From: Pelecanus crispus | Taxonomy: Eukaryota > Chordata > Aves > Pelecaniformes > Pelecanidae | Length of the DNA stretch: 64,000 nucleotides | Reading direction: 5' to 3' | Assembly (NCBI RefSeq): GCF_030463565.1 | Contig: NC_134662.1 | Coordinates: forward strand, 2,170,001 to 2,234,000 | Shown here: one piece after another, positions 10,201 to 24,500 of the stretch | Layout: every line of letters starts with the position of its first letter | How positions within the stretch are numbered: the stretch's first letter is position 1 | Notes under the pieces: model-generated | What the model was told of the DNA's origin: nothing | Database searches by the model: none | What the model saw: the letters and a program-made list of their open reading frames with translations, nothing else | Made by a program: the position numbers and the translations under genes

Positions 10201-13200
10201 GTGTCGGAAGGGACTGCAGGGAGCTGAGGAGCAGCAGTTGCTTCTGGTGGGTGTGGGGTCAGCGTGCCACGGGACGAGGCACCGGAGGTGTTGGTGCTGA
10301 CAGGTACAGACTAGCCTCCGCCTTGAGCCCTGGGAATTCCTGCACAAACTTGCTTGCTGGAGCTTGTCGCTCAGTGGGCTTCAGCGGCTGGGGAAGGAAT
10401 AGGAAGTGCTTGGAGGGATGGAGCTTTAACATTTCCTCCAGTGTAACTTGCAGCTGATTTTAAACCCATGCTGTTTTCATAGGGGTGATCAAGCCTGATC
10501 AAGGGCTCCTGAGAAGAGATTGTCAGAGTCCCCAGCACATTCTCCAGCTTGAAGTAGTAGGTGTTTCGGGGCAGGGAAGGGTGTAGAGAGAGGAATTCCG
10601 GCGCAGCAGACCGTCACGGCTCTCCATCTCACGCGATAGCAGGGGATGTTGCCAGCGAGCGGCTCTCCGCCGCTCGGGCCCCTCTTCTCCCTCCCAGGCC
10701 CGCTGCTCGGAGCAGGGGGAGCCGAGCAAGGTACTCCTCGGGCCTACCAGCTCCGCAGGCACCGAGTTCAGGAGAGTGAAGGGGAAGCTGAGTTAACACA
10801 CCATGCTGAATTTAGCTGGATGTAGAATAAACACTGTGCATGTGAGTTACTGTGCAGTATGCTGTTCAGGCACACCTGTGCTGTGGTGCAGTAACCTTTC
10901 TCTAGCTCAAGCTCTGGGTAAATCTGTTGTGGCATTTTGCCACGGAGAACTGGTGGGCCGACCCCTTGCGTTGGAGCAAACTCTGCTCTCGGGTGGTTTT
11001 TGGCAGGGGCCGTGAGGTGCAGACGCAGGCCTGCCTTCAGCAGGAGGTGTGTGAGCAGCATGGTGATGTAGCAGCCCCGTCTGCCGATGGGCTTGGCTCG
11101 GCAGCGACGCGGCATCGCAGGGCTGCTTTGGGGTGAGGCGAGGCCGGCTCTGCAGGGGCTCCGGCCGCTCGGGGCTGGCTGCAGAGTCACGACGGGAGCT
11201 CTGCTCCCCTGTTCTGTGTGGAAAATGCCCACAGCGTCCCAGAGCCTGGGTGCAGCCATGCTTCAGGTGTACTGACCTCACTGCTTTTTTTTTTTTTTTT
11301 TTTTCTTCCTGCTCACCCTTCCCTCTCCCTTTTATTGTGCTGACATCTCTCTGACTTCTTGGGCTCCTACCTTGCTGAGATGTTTTCTTGCAAGAGCTAG
11401 CACGTCTGTCAGGGAGCTGGGCTGCCTGCGTAGCAGGAACAGCCTAGAGCATCTTCTGCACCGGAGAGATCAGTTTGCCAGGCACGGCTGGATGGAAAGG
11501 TGGGCACCTTTGGGAACAGCAGCGGCGCAGCCAGAGCGGGGAGGACAACGCATGCTAACGCTTTCGCTGCAGTCTGGATGGCACCCCTGGTTCCCAGCAG
11601 GTCGTCTCTAATGTCTCTCTGAGTATATAAGCACAGACCTGGAAACAAGACTGAAAATATTCCTGTGCACAGCGCAGAGGATGCACTGCAGCGGGCTTGG
11701 CTTGGTGACAGCAGACACCCGAGGTGTGATGATGCAGGAGTGGGGGACAGTTCCCGCTGCTGGTTGTGGTCCTGGCAGGGGATGTGCAGAGCCTGAAATC
11801 TGCCTTCTCCCTGGAGAAGAGCGTAACGCTTGGTGCTTTGCTCCTATTTTTGTTCAGAGCCAGAAATCAAAGTCCAGAGCAGTGCTTCTGCAGCCAGAAT
11901 CATTTAAAAGCACTTGCTGTTGTTTTAGGGCCAATATTTAACTTGTGCCTGTGATGAGGAATGCCTGTTAGACTCTAAATATTTGCCTTAAGGAAGAAGT
12001 TTAAGGAAAGAACATCCACTGCTGGGGGGGGAAGCAGGGGGGACGTCAGGAAACGAGTTTAAGTCTCTGTATTTGCAGGTCTGTGTAAAACAGCCTGCGC
12101 TCCCCTTCTGACGCGGCTCTGGCAGGTACTGAGGCTGCTCTGGCTGAGCCGCAGCGCAGGAGCGTCTGGGAGGAAATGTTTGTGCGCTCCGGCGGCTGGA
12201 GCAGGCAGCGGCGCAGGGTGTGTCTGCTCACACAGCCCAGTCCTGCGCTCCCGCTGCCAAGGGGGATTTAAAGGCACAGGTTTGGAGCTGCTCTCCAGCT
12301 GGGGCTGCTGTGGGCAGCCGGGCTGGAGCGTGCGTAAACTTCCTGCCAAAAGCAGCTTATCGGAAAAGAAATGCTCTGCTGCTTTTGCTTTCTTTGTGGT
12401 CTTTGGTGGCGAGAGTTTGTTAGCTGTGAAATCCTCTGCAGTGGATCCTGCTAATGGTGGGATTTCCCATTCCCTGGACCTGCTCGATGAGGTGTTTGTG
12501 GCTTCTCCTGTCCTCTCTCACCTTTCTGTGTGATCCTCCCCGCAGCGTGCCACAAACGCCGTCACACGGCCTCCGGTAAGCCTGTAAGGGCGTTTGTCGC
12601 TGCTGGTCAGCGTTGCGCTCGTCCCACGTTTCTGGGCAGAGAGCGGCTGTGTGGAGCTGTGTGCTGGGATGCCGGTGGTGTACGTCAAAATTCAGGCCAG
12701 GTTATGCTGACATCTGTGAAGGCTGTATGGGCTGGTTGTGGCGCACGAGGACAGGGCAATAGAGAGGAGCCTGGTCTTCTATTGCCTGCTCCTTCGGTGG
12801 CCTTAGGTGGTCAGGCAGCCCCTCTCTGCAGGCAGGGCAGGTCAGTCATTCTGGGTCTGGATGTGAAGTCTGAGCTTCCTTAGCTATGTGGTAACCCTCT
12901 GCCCCGACTTCTCGTGCTCTGTGCTCTTGATTGGATGCTTTTGGCCATCCTAGACTATTTTAGCTGAGTTTTGCTTAGATACAGAAAGAACATGTTTTCT
13001 CTTGAAGCAAAATCAAAGGCACGCGGCTGTTTGCAAGCCAGCCCAAGGGGAAGGCTTTGCCCAGGCTCCTGTGTGCAGAGTTCAGCCCGGCTCTGAAACA
13101 TTGAGAACTTTCTCCTTCCAGCGTAGCGAAGGGCTCGCAGGCAGCCCTCGATCCCAGCCTGAAGCTGTATGAGGGAGAGCCAAGTCCAGCTGGAGCACGG

Positions 13201-14395
13201 CTCTGGCTTTTTGTAACGGGTTTGGCGCTGGGGAAGCAGAGGCTTTTGTCACAGCCCCATCCAGCTCAGAGGGTGGCATGGTGCTGCAGTTCGGAGGGGA
13301 TCAGGGGCTGTGTAGGAAGATGGGCTGTAGAGGGGCTCGTGTTCCACAGCGTGGCTGGCAGCCCCTCTGAGCACGCACCCGTGGGGCTGGCTGCGGGTGG
13401 GCACCCAGCAGCACTGTGCAGCTGTGGGAAGTCTGGGCCTTTTTCCATCATGAGTGTTGATGGGCTTAAGCCCACAAATTGGCTGCATGATGAATGAGGG
13501 AGCCAGGAGAGCTGTGTCCTGTCTGCAGGGAGTCGAAGAGGTGATGGGAACTAGAAACATGAGTAATTAACTCAAAAAAAAAAAAAAAAAAATAGTTTGG
13601 GTTTTGGATGGAAGTGTGTGCTAGAGAAGGGTGAACGTGTGTTGGCTGGGGTTTCTGGGACAAATTGGAGCAGTGAGAGCCCAGAAATGAGGGAGAAGGG
13701 ACAGTTTGTTCGTGCAAATAATGTTCCAGGTATTAATAGCAGCAAGAGGAAACGGGTCCTCCTGGGGGGGTGTATCCTGCGTGTTCCTTCATACGGGTGA
13801 TCCCTCTGGCTTTATAAATTAAGCCCTTTGTGTAGGGCCCAAAGAAGCAGATCTTGAGCAGGTAAGGTAAAGGGAGGAACCAGCGAGGTTTCACTAGATC
13901 TACCTGCTTGAGAGAGAGTAGTCTTTTGGCTGAACCCCTTGAAAAGTTTCCTTTCCCAGTCCCCAGCACCTCTGTAGCCACCTTTTTGGCTGTAGCCACT
14001 CTTGTGATCCTGTGCAAAATAGGCACAGGTGAGGACCGAGGGAAGGTGAGAACCTTTGGAGCGTGCCTTTCTGATGTGGAGCTTGGTGGCGAACCAGTCC
14101 GAGTCCTTAATCCACAAAACTGTCACGGTGCAGTGATTATTTATTAAAATACCCTTTATTAAAAGGGTTGTGAGTCTGGTCCTCTACGTGAGGGATGGAG
14201 GAGTGAAAAGATCCTGAATTTATGGCGTGGCCAGGAATGGGATGCAGGTCTCCAGCCCCTCTGTTCTGAAGCTTATCCCTCCCTGCGAGCCAGCAGGCTG
14301 GGGTATTTTTTAGGTCTTAGGAATTTGTGCCAGTTAGTCTCCAGAATCGCCTTTCTCTACCCCTCTCTTCTGTGAGATCACGGATGTGTTAAGAG

Positions 14396-14478
14396 TTTCA
14401 CGCTGCTTTGCTTCCCCATCTGTAAAATAAGCAAGTCACTTCTGTACCTTCGAGAGAGGTTGCAAGGAAAAATGTGTA
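14396..14478 (+). repeat. MIR-like SINE fragment
   Basis: It contains TTCCCCATCTGTAAAATAAG followed by GAGAGGTTGCAAGGAAAAAT, matching the order of the MIR landmarks (CCCCATCTGTAAAATGGG, then GGGTTGTTGTGAGGATTAAAT). It is an ancient insertion in intron 1. Confidence 0.45.
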
Positions 14479-16616
14479 ATGGATTGAGCTGCTTGGTCTT
14501 GTAATAGAGGGGGTGGGAAGATAAATGCCTCATGGATCGCTCGTTGCTTCTCTGAAGATGCTGCTGACGCTTGCATGTAAGCTGATGGATATTGTCGTGC
14601 CACGGAGCATCCCTCCGCCCCAGTTACTCTGCAGGAAAGATTAATTGCACAGTGCTACTCTTTCCTCCCCACGGTTGGGGCTGTGGGTCCTGCTTGTGGT
14701 CCTGGGTGGCTGTCCCCGTTGGGGTGGCGAGCTGGGAGCAGCGTACATGAGCCGGGGCGGCAGCAAGCCATCTCCTGGGTAACTGTGCGGTAGGGAAGTG
14801 ATTCTGGCATCTCGGCACAAGGTGTTTGACAGCTCTTTGGGGAGAGGTTTCCCTGTGAACCCCGCCGGAAGCCTTCCCTTCCCTCCCGCTCTTCTTTCCC
14901 CCCCCAATTCTTAAGGCTTGGCAGTCATTTCAGAGGAAACGTGTGGGACTTGAAGCAGCCTGGGGAAGAAAGAGGGGGAAATGGTGTTTGCTTGAATGTG
15001 GGACAGCTCGGCTTGGCAGCTCGGTTGCAGATCTGCAACCCAGAAATGGAAACAGCCCTTGTCACCAGTGGGAATGACACCCCCCTCCGCCCACCCTGCT
15101 CCGGGGCTCTCCAGGGCAAAGGCCCCGCTCTGGAGCGACGTGACTGGGCTGGGACAGAGTAGAACTGGCGTTGTTCCCCCCTTCCGTGTGACCCTAGGGG
15201 AGCTGGGGACGTTGCAGTTAGCTGTAGTTTGGCGATTGAAGAGATAACCGGATCCAGGCACCCCTTTTTCCCTGCCTTATCTTGCAAAAGGCTACCCCAG
15301 ATCTGCCAGTGCAGCTGCTTCATAACCTGGTTCTGTCAAGAGGATGTGGGTTAAGGGAAGGAAAAAAAATCCTACTATTAAAAGTGCTTATGCCAACCCA
15401 GATCCTGCTGACAGAAAAGGGTTTGGTAGCGGTACACATGACAGGAGGCCAAGCAGATCTCGGCAGAGTGACAGTCCCCAGATGGGCTGAGGAGCGGGGG
15501 AACCCTCCTGTCACACGCATCTCCCCGCTGCGGTGCAGAAGCCTTTGGCAGCCGGGCTGGATGTACGCTTCGACTCCGCTGAGCTGGAGTCCCTGTGAGT
15601 CTGTTCCCCTGCTTTAAGCCGCGGCTGGCATGTGAGTGGCTCATTAGTAAGCCCTTCTGGAAACCCCTTCTACCTGAAGGCCCCAGAGTACTCAACTTGC
15701 CCCCTTTCCCTGTGCAATGAGGAACTATCCCAAATCTGGGAGGTGGGAGATGAAACAGGCTGTGGTTTTCGTTCCTCCAGCGCTGCGTGGCTTTCATCTC
15801 TGCCGCTTCCTCCCCAGCCCTGGCCCTGAAGCGGGGCTGGGAAGAAGCCCCGTTGTTTGAGGTACCGGGCAAATCTGTATTACAGCAATTGCCCGTGAGA
15901 AGTCTTGATGAAGGTGATTGGGAAAAACTGTCCAGTATTTCAAAGCCACTCAGCTGGGCCTTGCAGTCTCCTGGCAAGGGCTGGTTGCTTTGCAGCGCAG
16001 TTCCCGGCCCTGTCCCTCGTGGAGGCAGCGGGGCTGCCCCGAGCTGCCTGGCCCATGGCCAGCATCTTCTCCCAGCCTAGGCCGCACTGCAGAATTTTCA
16101 GATCCCTTGGGAGTGCTCCCATCGCCTCCCTGGCTCCGGACTGATTTTTTTGGGCGGTACAGCACAGCTCAGCCTTCTTCCCCAGTTGTCAGGGCTGGGA
16201 GCCCCTCCTTTCCCCCACCGCTGCCTGGTGAGAGCCCTGCAGTGGCAGAGCCAGGGAGGGAGCAGGGGATGAGCGCTCGCCCGTGTCCCTCTGTATCCCC
16301 TGGCAGAAGCTCGATGGCTCTTAAGAGGTGGTGCCTGCCCAGGGTGGCACTGGCGAGGAGGAGGGAGGTGCTGCCGACCCCTGCCTGTGGGCACCCGCCT
16401 CCCGGGAACGCGAACCAGGAGACAAATCTGAAACCAGTCTGGCAATGTCGCGGCCAGGCCTCTCACCCGCTCCCAGCGCTGTGCGGGTGATGCTGCACGG
16501 GGCCGAGTTACTGCCCTGGCCTGGAGAAGGTACCCGTGGCCGGACCACCTGCGCAGGTGGCCTTAGAGGGCACAGCAGGCTCTGGGGACCGGGCTTTTCT
16601 CCCTCTTCTGCCGCTG

Positions 16617-16695
16617 CTTTCTGTGCGACGTTAGGCAGTTACGTGCCTCGGTTCCCTCTTCTGCAATGACACTTCCTTGGTGAAGTACTTTGAGC
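16617..16695 (+). repeat. MIR-like SINE fragment
   Basis: The order TGTGCGACGTTAGGCAGTTA, GTGCCTCGGTTCCCTCTTCT, then GTGAAGTACTTTGAGCC parallels the MIR core (TGTGACCTTGGGCAAGTCAC, TGCCTCAGTTTCCTCATCTG, GTAAAGCGCTTTGA). It is diverged. Confidence 0.4.
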
Positions 16696-18149
16696 CAGCT
16701 GCTGCGAGGAGCAGTCGGAGAGCCGGGGGGCTTTTATCGTTTGCATCAGCTGTCGGGAAAGCCCCCGGCACTTGTGACTAGGGACATCAGGGAGATAAGG
16801 TGGCTAATGCTGCTGCTGGGGTTCTTGCCCAGCTTGCTGGGAGGGAAGGAGGTGGGCGTATATGGCATGGATGCCAGCACAGGGGCGCGGATGTGGTCTC
16901 TTCTGGGGTGTCCCACCCGCTGGGACAATCGTAGTTGGGGGCGGCAAGTACAAACTTTGAAACGGCAGCTTCCACAGCTGGTAGCATCTGGAGCTCCCTG
17001 GTAGCCTGGGCTCCGGTGGGACAGAGGGGGGAACAGGAGAGTGGGGCGTTTCTCATGCGTTGCCACTTGGAAAGCTGCGGTTCAGAGATAAGAAGAAAGC
17101 CTGCTGTGGGCTTGCGGTGCGACTCCAATTTGGGATGTCCTGCCCTGCAGAGATGGTGGCTTCCAGGAGAAGAGTCAGCATCATGGGCTGTCGGAGCAGG
17201 TTTGTGCCCTGGCACGTAAATTGTCGGGCTGGTGCACTGTGCTGCTGGTAGTCCTCGGGCTCCTTGTCCGTCCTGCTCTGGGGGAGCCTTTCCCGTGGGC
17301 TGTGCCGGGAGCCCCCTGCTCCCTGTGCCGTGCATGCGAGGAGGCCGTGCAGACGGTGAGAGGAGGGAGTGCTTTTGCTCGTTCTGTGGCTGCTTAGGGG
17401 CTGCAGGGTGGGAAAATGGAAGTGCTGAGAGCTAGCGCTCTGCTAAACTTTGATCTCCCGCTCCCTGGAAGTTGGGAGCGAGTGGGGATACTCTGGCTTG
17501 TTCAGGGATGCTGAGCCAGCTCTGGCGAGTTTCAAGCCATTTGTGTTGTGGGCAGGCCCGTGATGTGAGTGTCCGAGGGCAGCAGCCTGTGCCCACTCTC
17601 CTGCTCCTGAGGTTATTTGGGATCCCATCTGAAGGCTGTGGGGAGGAAAAAGTGCTGAGTGTGTTGCTCTGGTGTCCTGCTCCCTGGGGAGGAGAGCGCC
17701 TGGCTTGCCCATGCTGGTGTTCGGTCAAGTTCCTCTGCGGGGAGGAAATCTCCTCCAGGTGGATGAAATGTTTCGAGACTGTCACCCGGCTTGGGGAAGG
17801 AAAGGAAGGGAAGGGAGCCACGCGCATCCAGGAATTGGCTTTTGTTATAGGAAAGGGGTTGGGAAATGTCCCTTATCCTTTGGAGAACAGATGTTGAGCC
17901 CCTCGTCCTAGCTACAGCTGATCCCTCGCAATGCCGGAAGGAAGCACATGTGGGATTCAAAGCTGCGGGATCTCTGAACGCATCCTCGAAAGGGTTGTGT
18001 TCTTCCTCTGCTCTTGAATGTCTCCCACCACCTCCCTCCAAGACAGCGCTCGGATGCCTGCGTCTGCCCGTGTCCTCTGCTCCCCTTCTGCTGCTGCCTG
18101 GCCCGTGGGAGGCAGCTGTGGTTTGTGCTCTGTAAGCAGAGGCACGAGG

Positions 18150-18530
18150 AGCTCTCCCGCGGCGCGGGGGGGACATCTCGCCTCGCCGTGTGGTCGGACC
18201 CTCTGACTCGCGCGCACCGAAACAGCCTCTGCCTGGGCTTTCTCTGGAGCCTCGTCCTGCCGTGACGAGGCATGGATCAGCCCGTGGGCAGCGTCCCGCT
18301 CGAACGATGCCTGCGACGTCACCGCGGCGGCTCCTGCAGAAGAGGAGGGCGGGTGAGAGGCAGGGGCTGGCAGCGGGAGAGCGGTTCGCCCGCAGCCTGG
18401 CAGCGTGGGAAAGCTGCGCTGCGCTTCGCCGGGGAGCCCCTTTGCCTCCGCCGGGCGATCCGCGACTCGGGGCTGCGGGGTGCCCCTTTCCTCAGCGACT
18501 GGTTGAGAGCGGCTCTTGACCTCCCCATCC
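18150..18530 (+). promoter_or_regulatory. Internal CpG-rich patch, candidate alternative promoter
   Basis: About 380 bp in intron 1 have much higher CpG density than their surroundings. They contain a CRE-like CGACGTCA (about 18314-18321). A possible splice donor GGCGG|GTGAGA (GT at 18353-18354) follows. This could be an alternative CSNK1G2 first exon or an enhancer. There is no direct evidence of transcription. Confidence 0.3.
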
Positions 18531-21500
18531 ATGGGAATTGGGAAAGGAGCTGTCACCGGCGAGCAGGGAGCTCCTGTGTCGTCCGCCGGCTGCGCTGATG
18601 GGTGTGGGTCTGGGGCTGCCTGCTGCGGGCTGGAGCTTGCTCCGTGGCTCGTTGGCAAAGGGTGAAGGTGGCACAGCAGCCCCTTGGTCGCCTGTGGCTT
18701 TTGCATTGTGTGAGGATTGCTGCTGTCACGTCCTGGCTCGTTTTCCATCCTCGGGGGCCTGTGGTTGCATAAACAGGAGGAAGTTTTTGCTGTAGGTCTT
18801 TCTCAGTGGGCTGTGGCGGAGGCTGTGGACCCTGCTCTGCCGTCAGCGGAGTGGAGCGAAGCGCTGGCACTGTGCGCAGCGTCACGTGCGTGACGAGGCT
18901 TTATTGATGGACCGGCCTTGTGGTGATCGTTGGGCTGCCCCGGTGCTGGGAGAGCAGGGCGCCTTCCCATCTCCCTGCTTTGGTGGGAAGAACCGATTTC
19001 TCGGATTGGGATTCAGAAATCTCCGGGAGTTTGCTGTTTCAACCATCTGACTTCATGCTAATGTTTAAATATACGTGTGTGCTCACACGTACAACTGCGA
19101 ATTCGGGGGGAGGGGGTGGAAAACCCCCAAAGTTTATTAACAGCAAGCAGTGCAAAGTGGCCCTGTTGCCAGGCTGGGAAATAAGCCCATCACAGTGGGG
19201 TGGGAAACGGACGGTTGCTTGCCAAAACATCTGCTCTCCTGCTCTGGCGAGGTGTGTTAACAGCGTCGGCCGCGCACCGTTCTCTGCGGGTCGCTGTGGA
19301 TGCTGGCTCCAGAAGGCGACAAGCAGGTGGGCTCAGCACCGGCTCTCGGGTGGGCACGTCGTGGCCTCGCAGCTGCTGCAGCGTTTCCCCTCTCTGCTCT
19401 GCTGCGCCATTGGCACGCTTCTCTGATGTTTCCTTGCCTGCTGCTGTCTGCTTTTGTACCTGCCGTTCCTCCGGGTTTGCTGCCAAAGTCCTCTCGCGGC
19501 AGGTTGTCCCTAAACCTTTTCCTTTTGCTGGGCGGGTTCTGCAGCCTCTGCCCGGCGGCCTGGCAGGAGGCAGGGCAGCTCTCCGCTGCCGTGGCTGTTG
19601 CTGCAGAGCAAAGGTGCAGCGCGTCTCTGGCTGCAGTGGAGGCAGAGAGCGAGCCTTCCTCTGTTCTGTCTGTCTGCAAAACCAATGGCAGCTCTTCTTT
19701 CACATCCATTCCTGCGCGCTGCCGGATGTGCAGTAAGATCCCTTATCAAGAGAAAGGCGAGCAGCACTTTATCTTGTTTTTACAAAAAGTGTTAGCTTTT
19801 GAGGGCATGGGAGTATTCAGGGACAGGGCTGGGGAAGTAGCGTGCTGGTAGAGATGGTCTTAACCTTGTTTCAGGCTGCAGCGGCACAGGAGGAGGTGTT
19901 CTAGCCTCAGATGTGAGATGCGAAATGGAAACGGTTGTTCCAAGCTGCTGGGTGAAAATTATCTATTTGTCTAGAAGCCTTTTTGGTTTTTTTTTTTTCC
20001 CCCCACTGCTGCTTGGTGACTGTGAAGCAGGCTGCGAGCTCTGGAGATGGGAGGGAAGGAGGTAGAAGGGGAACTTGCCTTACTTGGAAGCCTGACATCT
20101 GAATGCAATGCTTTCCTACCTTGTTCCCGGAGCGTGGCTTAGCACGGGTACCGTCACAACCAGGCTGATGATCTGGGCTGTGGTGGCAGTGAATTTGTGT
20201 GTTCGTGACAAATGTAGGATCATCCCTTGCACAGAAAGGCTTTGCAGGTGCTTGGGTCCCACCACTGCCGTCTGCCTCTTGCTGCTGAACCGGCGTCGTT
20301 ACCTGAAGTGAAAGCTGCTCTCGAAACTTCTGTGGTGCTGGGGGAAGGATGGAGAGGGCACGGCGATGCCTGTTACGGACGTGCTTGTGCAGCTCCCGTT
20401 CTGCATCTGCAGGCGCTGCTCGGCTTGCACGAGTCAGTCGCCCTTCAGCTGGATCCCCGCGGTGCTGCGGGCCCGGCAGTCGCTTTGGAGCACGTCTGGA
20501 TCTGTCTGTGCTCGGCCTCCCATTCCGTATCGCGTGCCAGGGCAGTAAAAGGGTGGCTGAGTTGTCAAGGTGGTTTTTTCCCCCCCAGCTGAAGCAAAAA
20601 TGGTTAAAAAGGATCTGTGGCCGGTGGCAGAGGTCGAAACACAGAATAGGGCTGTCCACCCTGAAGGGGCTTTGGGCGCTGGCTCTGTAGTCTGTGCTCA
20701 GGAGCTGTTTGAGCCGTAGATCTCCTTGAGCTTCTCCGTTTCCCAGGGCACAGACGTGACTCGGTGATTTGGGATACAGACAGTCCTTTGGATACCTGCT
20801 TGCAAAGAGAGCCTATTTTGCAAGGAGTCACCAGGCATGAAAGCAAACCTCAGGTTTTGTGGTAGGTGAGCGTTAGGGACTTGACCTTTCCCGGTGTGTT
20901 GGCCAGATCTGGCTGGATATTCTGCTCTGAAGCTTCTTGGGGTTGATGTTGGCTGTACAGCTGAGTATCGGGCTTTATGCTCTGGGCATGAGTGGAGTAA
21001 ATAGCAATATTGAGTCTTGACTGTAGAAATGAAACCTTTGCAGGCTCTCTCCCAAGATGAGCGTGCTTGTGACAATGAAATCAGCGTGAAGAACTGGGCA
21101 GGATGGGACTGGTTGGAAAAGAAGCAGTTTCTGCTCTTACGTCAACCTCGGTAAATGTGTGGAGGGGAGAGCAGGAGAAGGCGTGGGACTGGTAAACAGG
21201 TTTTTGCTGGCCAACTGCTGTGGACTTTTGGAAGGCAGCTGGTTCCTTTGCAGCTCTGCCTTGTAGCAGCAGCATGGATTTAATTAGTATCCGGTGTCTA
21301 ACTGGAGCTTGCTGCGTTGTGGATGTATTGTCTGGTTTAAATAGAAAACCCACTGGCAGAGCCGCAAAACCCGGTGCATGCGAGGGGCTTGATGGCTGAG
21401 ACCACTTGTTCAAGTAAGTGACTCTGCGTGTGAAATGCCTTGTTGAATCCAGCTCTTGCGGTGCCGAGCGGGGGCTTGAAAGGCATCATCAGCATCTTGG

Positions 21501-24500
21501 CTGGGGTGCCTGCGTGTGTCCCGTGGAAGCCGCTGGAGCATATGGGCTGTGGGAAGGGTTGAAGGACCAGGAGTTGGGCTCTGACTACTGTCCTTTTAAG
21601 GTCTCCCAGCCAGAGACTCGGCTTTGTCTGTAAGGAACTTCCTTTCTTCCAGTACTACTAACTCTACATTAGTAAAACCGAAACCACTTCAACATCCTAA
21701 TTGGCTTTTTTTTTGTGCTGAACTGTTAAGATGTGATAGATTCTGCAGAATTACAGCCTTGGGTAATTTACTTCACGCAGGGGCAGAAGGCGAGCCTGTG
21801 TCTTTTCTGTCGTTGTTCAGAACCAGGTTTACTGCTCTGGTTACCCATCTGTTACCTCCAGTGTCCCTCTTACGGTAATAGCAAAGCCAGTTGCAGTTTT
21901 GCAGGCAGCAGTTGCTCCATCTGTGAGCGGGAACGCCAGAGCAACGCCAGTACGAGCAGTGGGGCAGTAGCCTGGAGCTGTAGGTGGGTCATTTGCTGAT
22001 CTTGCCATCTTCCAGCTGCGTACCAGAACCTCTCCTGGCCCAGCAGCCACGAGGACGGCTGTTGCTGGTCTTGGAGAAGGGATACTGGAGTAGGGAGCAG
22101 GTAGAAGATGCCGGTAACATCCCAGAGGCACGACGGCAGGGCTGGATGGGAAGGCGGGCAGGTATCTCTTGCTGCCTGACTCCCTCCTGCAGCCAGGGCT
22201 TTTGCATTCCGAACACCCCACGGCGGTTTGGTGTTGCCGCTGTTTCCGTGCGGTGTGGATCCGGCACGGGGACCATGGGAACGGCTCGTGAGGTGGATGT
22301 GGCTCGAGAACTGGGAGGTGGCTGCCCTGGGGCTTAGTTGGGCACAATCGCATGGCACAAGGGGTAAATCAAGGCCCTTTTGTGGGGTCTGTAAAGTCAA
22401 CCAAAAAGCTGTTTCCTTTCAAGCCTCTCTAGCAAAGCTTCAGTGTGTTTTCTGGTAGATTTAATGAATTCTGTAGTTGGAAGTTTAAATTTGTGGCTGA
22501 TGAGCCCAAAAAGGTGAATAGACTCTCTTAGGCACTTGGTTCTTGGGTGGATTTGTCTGACTTGTGCTGTGTTTGATCTTTTCCAGTCTAGTTTTTAGAT
22601 CTTATTTTAGCATTCTGTATATTTACTATTATTATTTTTCCTACAGAAGTATTTTTAGCTTTTTGCTTGGTTCCTGTGCTGCTGCTGCTGAAATTTCCAT
22701 CGTGGTATTTCCGGCTCCTTGGTAAAGCAGAGTTAATATTTTCCATCCAGGTGTAACTGCTTTGGATGGACATCCAGTGAAAAGAGTGAAATTCTGCAGT
22801 CGGCTGGGAGCAAATTGCATAGCGGCTCTCAGCAGCGGAGAGATGCTTCATGAAGTTTTCTTTGTGGCTGCTTTTACTGAGAGATTTAGGAGTTGCCCTA
22901 GAAGAGCTGTTGACTCTGCAAGCTTGTTTGTGTTTAAAAACATTGAGGATCTGGGTTGTTCTGAATTCGGACTGTCCAAAGCACATCGATTTCCATTTCT
23001 GCTTATGCAAGCAGGGAGCAAATGCGTCAAAACGGTCCCACTCCCGTTGCTTAGAGGGGCCTGTTCCCTCGTTAGATATTTTTGGGTGCAAAATAATTAC
23101 TGCTGAGCTGCTGCCAGAAAGCTGACTCTTAGTAAAGCTGACGCTACACGCACGCATCCTTGCCTGCCTGCCCACCCGCTGCCGGGCAGGGGAGTTTTCC
23201 TCGTCCACGCTGAGCTGCGGCGCGAGGGGTCGAGGCTTTGGGGCGAAGTCGTCCGGCCCTGTGCACTTCTGCCAGTGCAGGGGCGTTCTCCGGCACGTGG
23301 CTGCTACGGCTCTTCCGTGCTCCTCTCAAAAAGGAGGCAGGTGTTTTAAAATCACAACAGCGGAGGGGATTCACACCTTCACGTGAGTTCCTGTCGGCTC
23401 TTCAGAGTGCTGCCTTCGAGGCTCCATTGGAAACTGAAAACGCTACTACTGGTGGTTTCCCCCCTTTTTTACTACTTAATTTCATTCTGGTTAGGGAACG
23501 GATTTCAGTTTTGCTCTCTCGGGGCTGTTGCGATGCTGGAGCTGGATCGGGGGGACGCTGCGCACGCCCCAGGCGCGCGAGCACGTAGAGCTCCTTGGGC
23601 AGCAAGAGTCTGGGGTGGGCTGTCCCAGCACGAGCCGCGCTGTTAGCGGTGCTGCAGTCTGAGCAACGGCTGGGATTTTGCTTTTAAAGCAGGCTGATGG
23701 TTTTGAATATGTCAGCTGGTATCCTCTCAAGATCTCAATAAAATCGTGCCCGAGTCGTTACTGGGTTTGCGTTGTGGGAACTTGGTGTAGCCGAGCGTTG
23801 GTGAGGCCTCCGAGCTGCGAAGCAGGACTCTGTTTGGAGAAGCAGTTCCTGCTGCAGTGTTGAAACTCTGCTCTTCTCGTTGTTGTGGAGGGAATGATGT
23901 GGCACAAACCTTTTTTAAAAAAAAAAAAAAAACAGAAAAGAAAATTCATAGTAATCCATTAAAAAGCTATATTTGTGTTTGGAAGCTGGGAGAAAATAAC
24001 TGAAAATAACTCTGAAGAGATTTGGAGCTTGATCTGTTGTAGGTTAAGAGCTGACCAGAGCACAGTGTCTAAAAATCTCCTGGGGAAGGGAATAGCCAAT
24101 AACAAGAGAACACTTCTAATTTAGAGAAAAGTTTAATAGACATGATAGCTGGAAGAGGAAGCCCGAAAGAAAAATCCATCTTCTTCACAGCACAGCTCAA
24201 CTCTGGGGAAAAAACAAATGTGCTTTTTTTTTTTTTTTTAAATCCTGGTGTTTTTGTGGTTTGGATGTTTTTTTTGGACGTGACTGGGAGCCATGGAGGG
24301 ATACCAGGGTAGAATGCTGAGGTACTCGGGCTGGCTGATGGTCTTGTGCTGGGAGCAGTACAGCTACGCGTGGTAAATGCTTTAATCTCTAACAGAGGCT
24401 CAGCGTGTTCCTCCTCCGTTGCTTCGTTTGCTAGAAGTCATTTTTTTTGTTTGTTCTGTGTTAACCGAGTAGCTGGAGGTGATGGTGCGTCTGATTATTT

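Noticed and set aside
14151-14168. CCCTTTATTAAAAGGG inverted repeat
   Set aside because: The hairpin is too short (six-base arms) and AT-centred to claim a function. It is likely chance.
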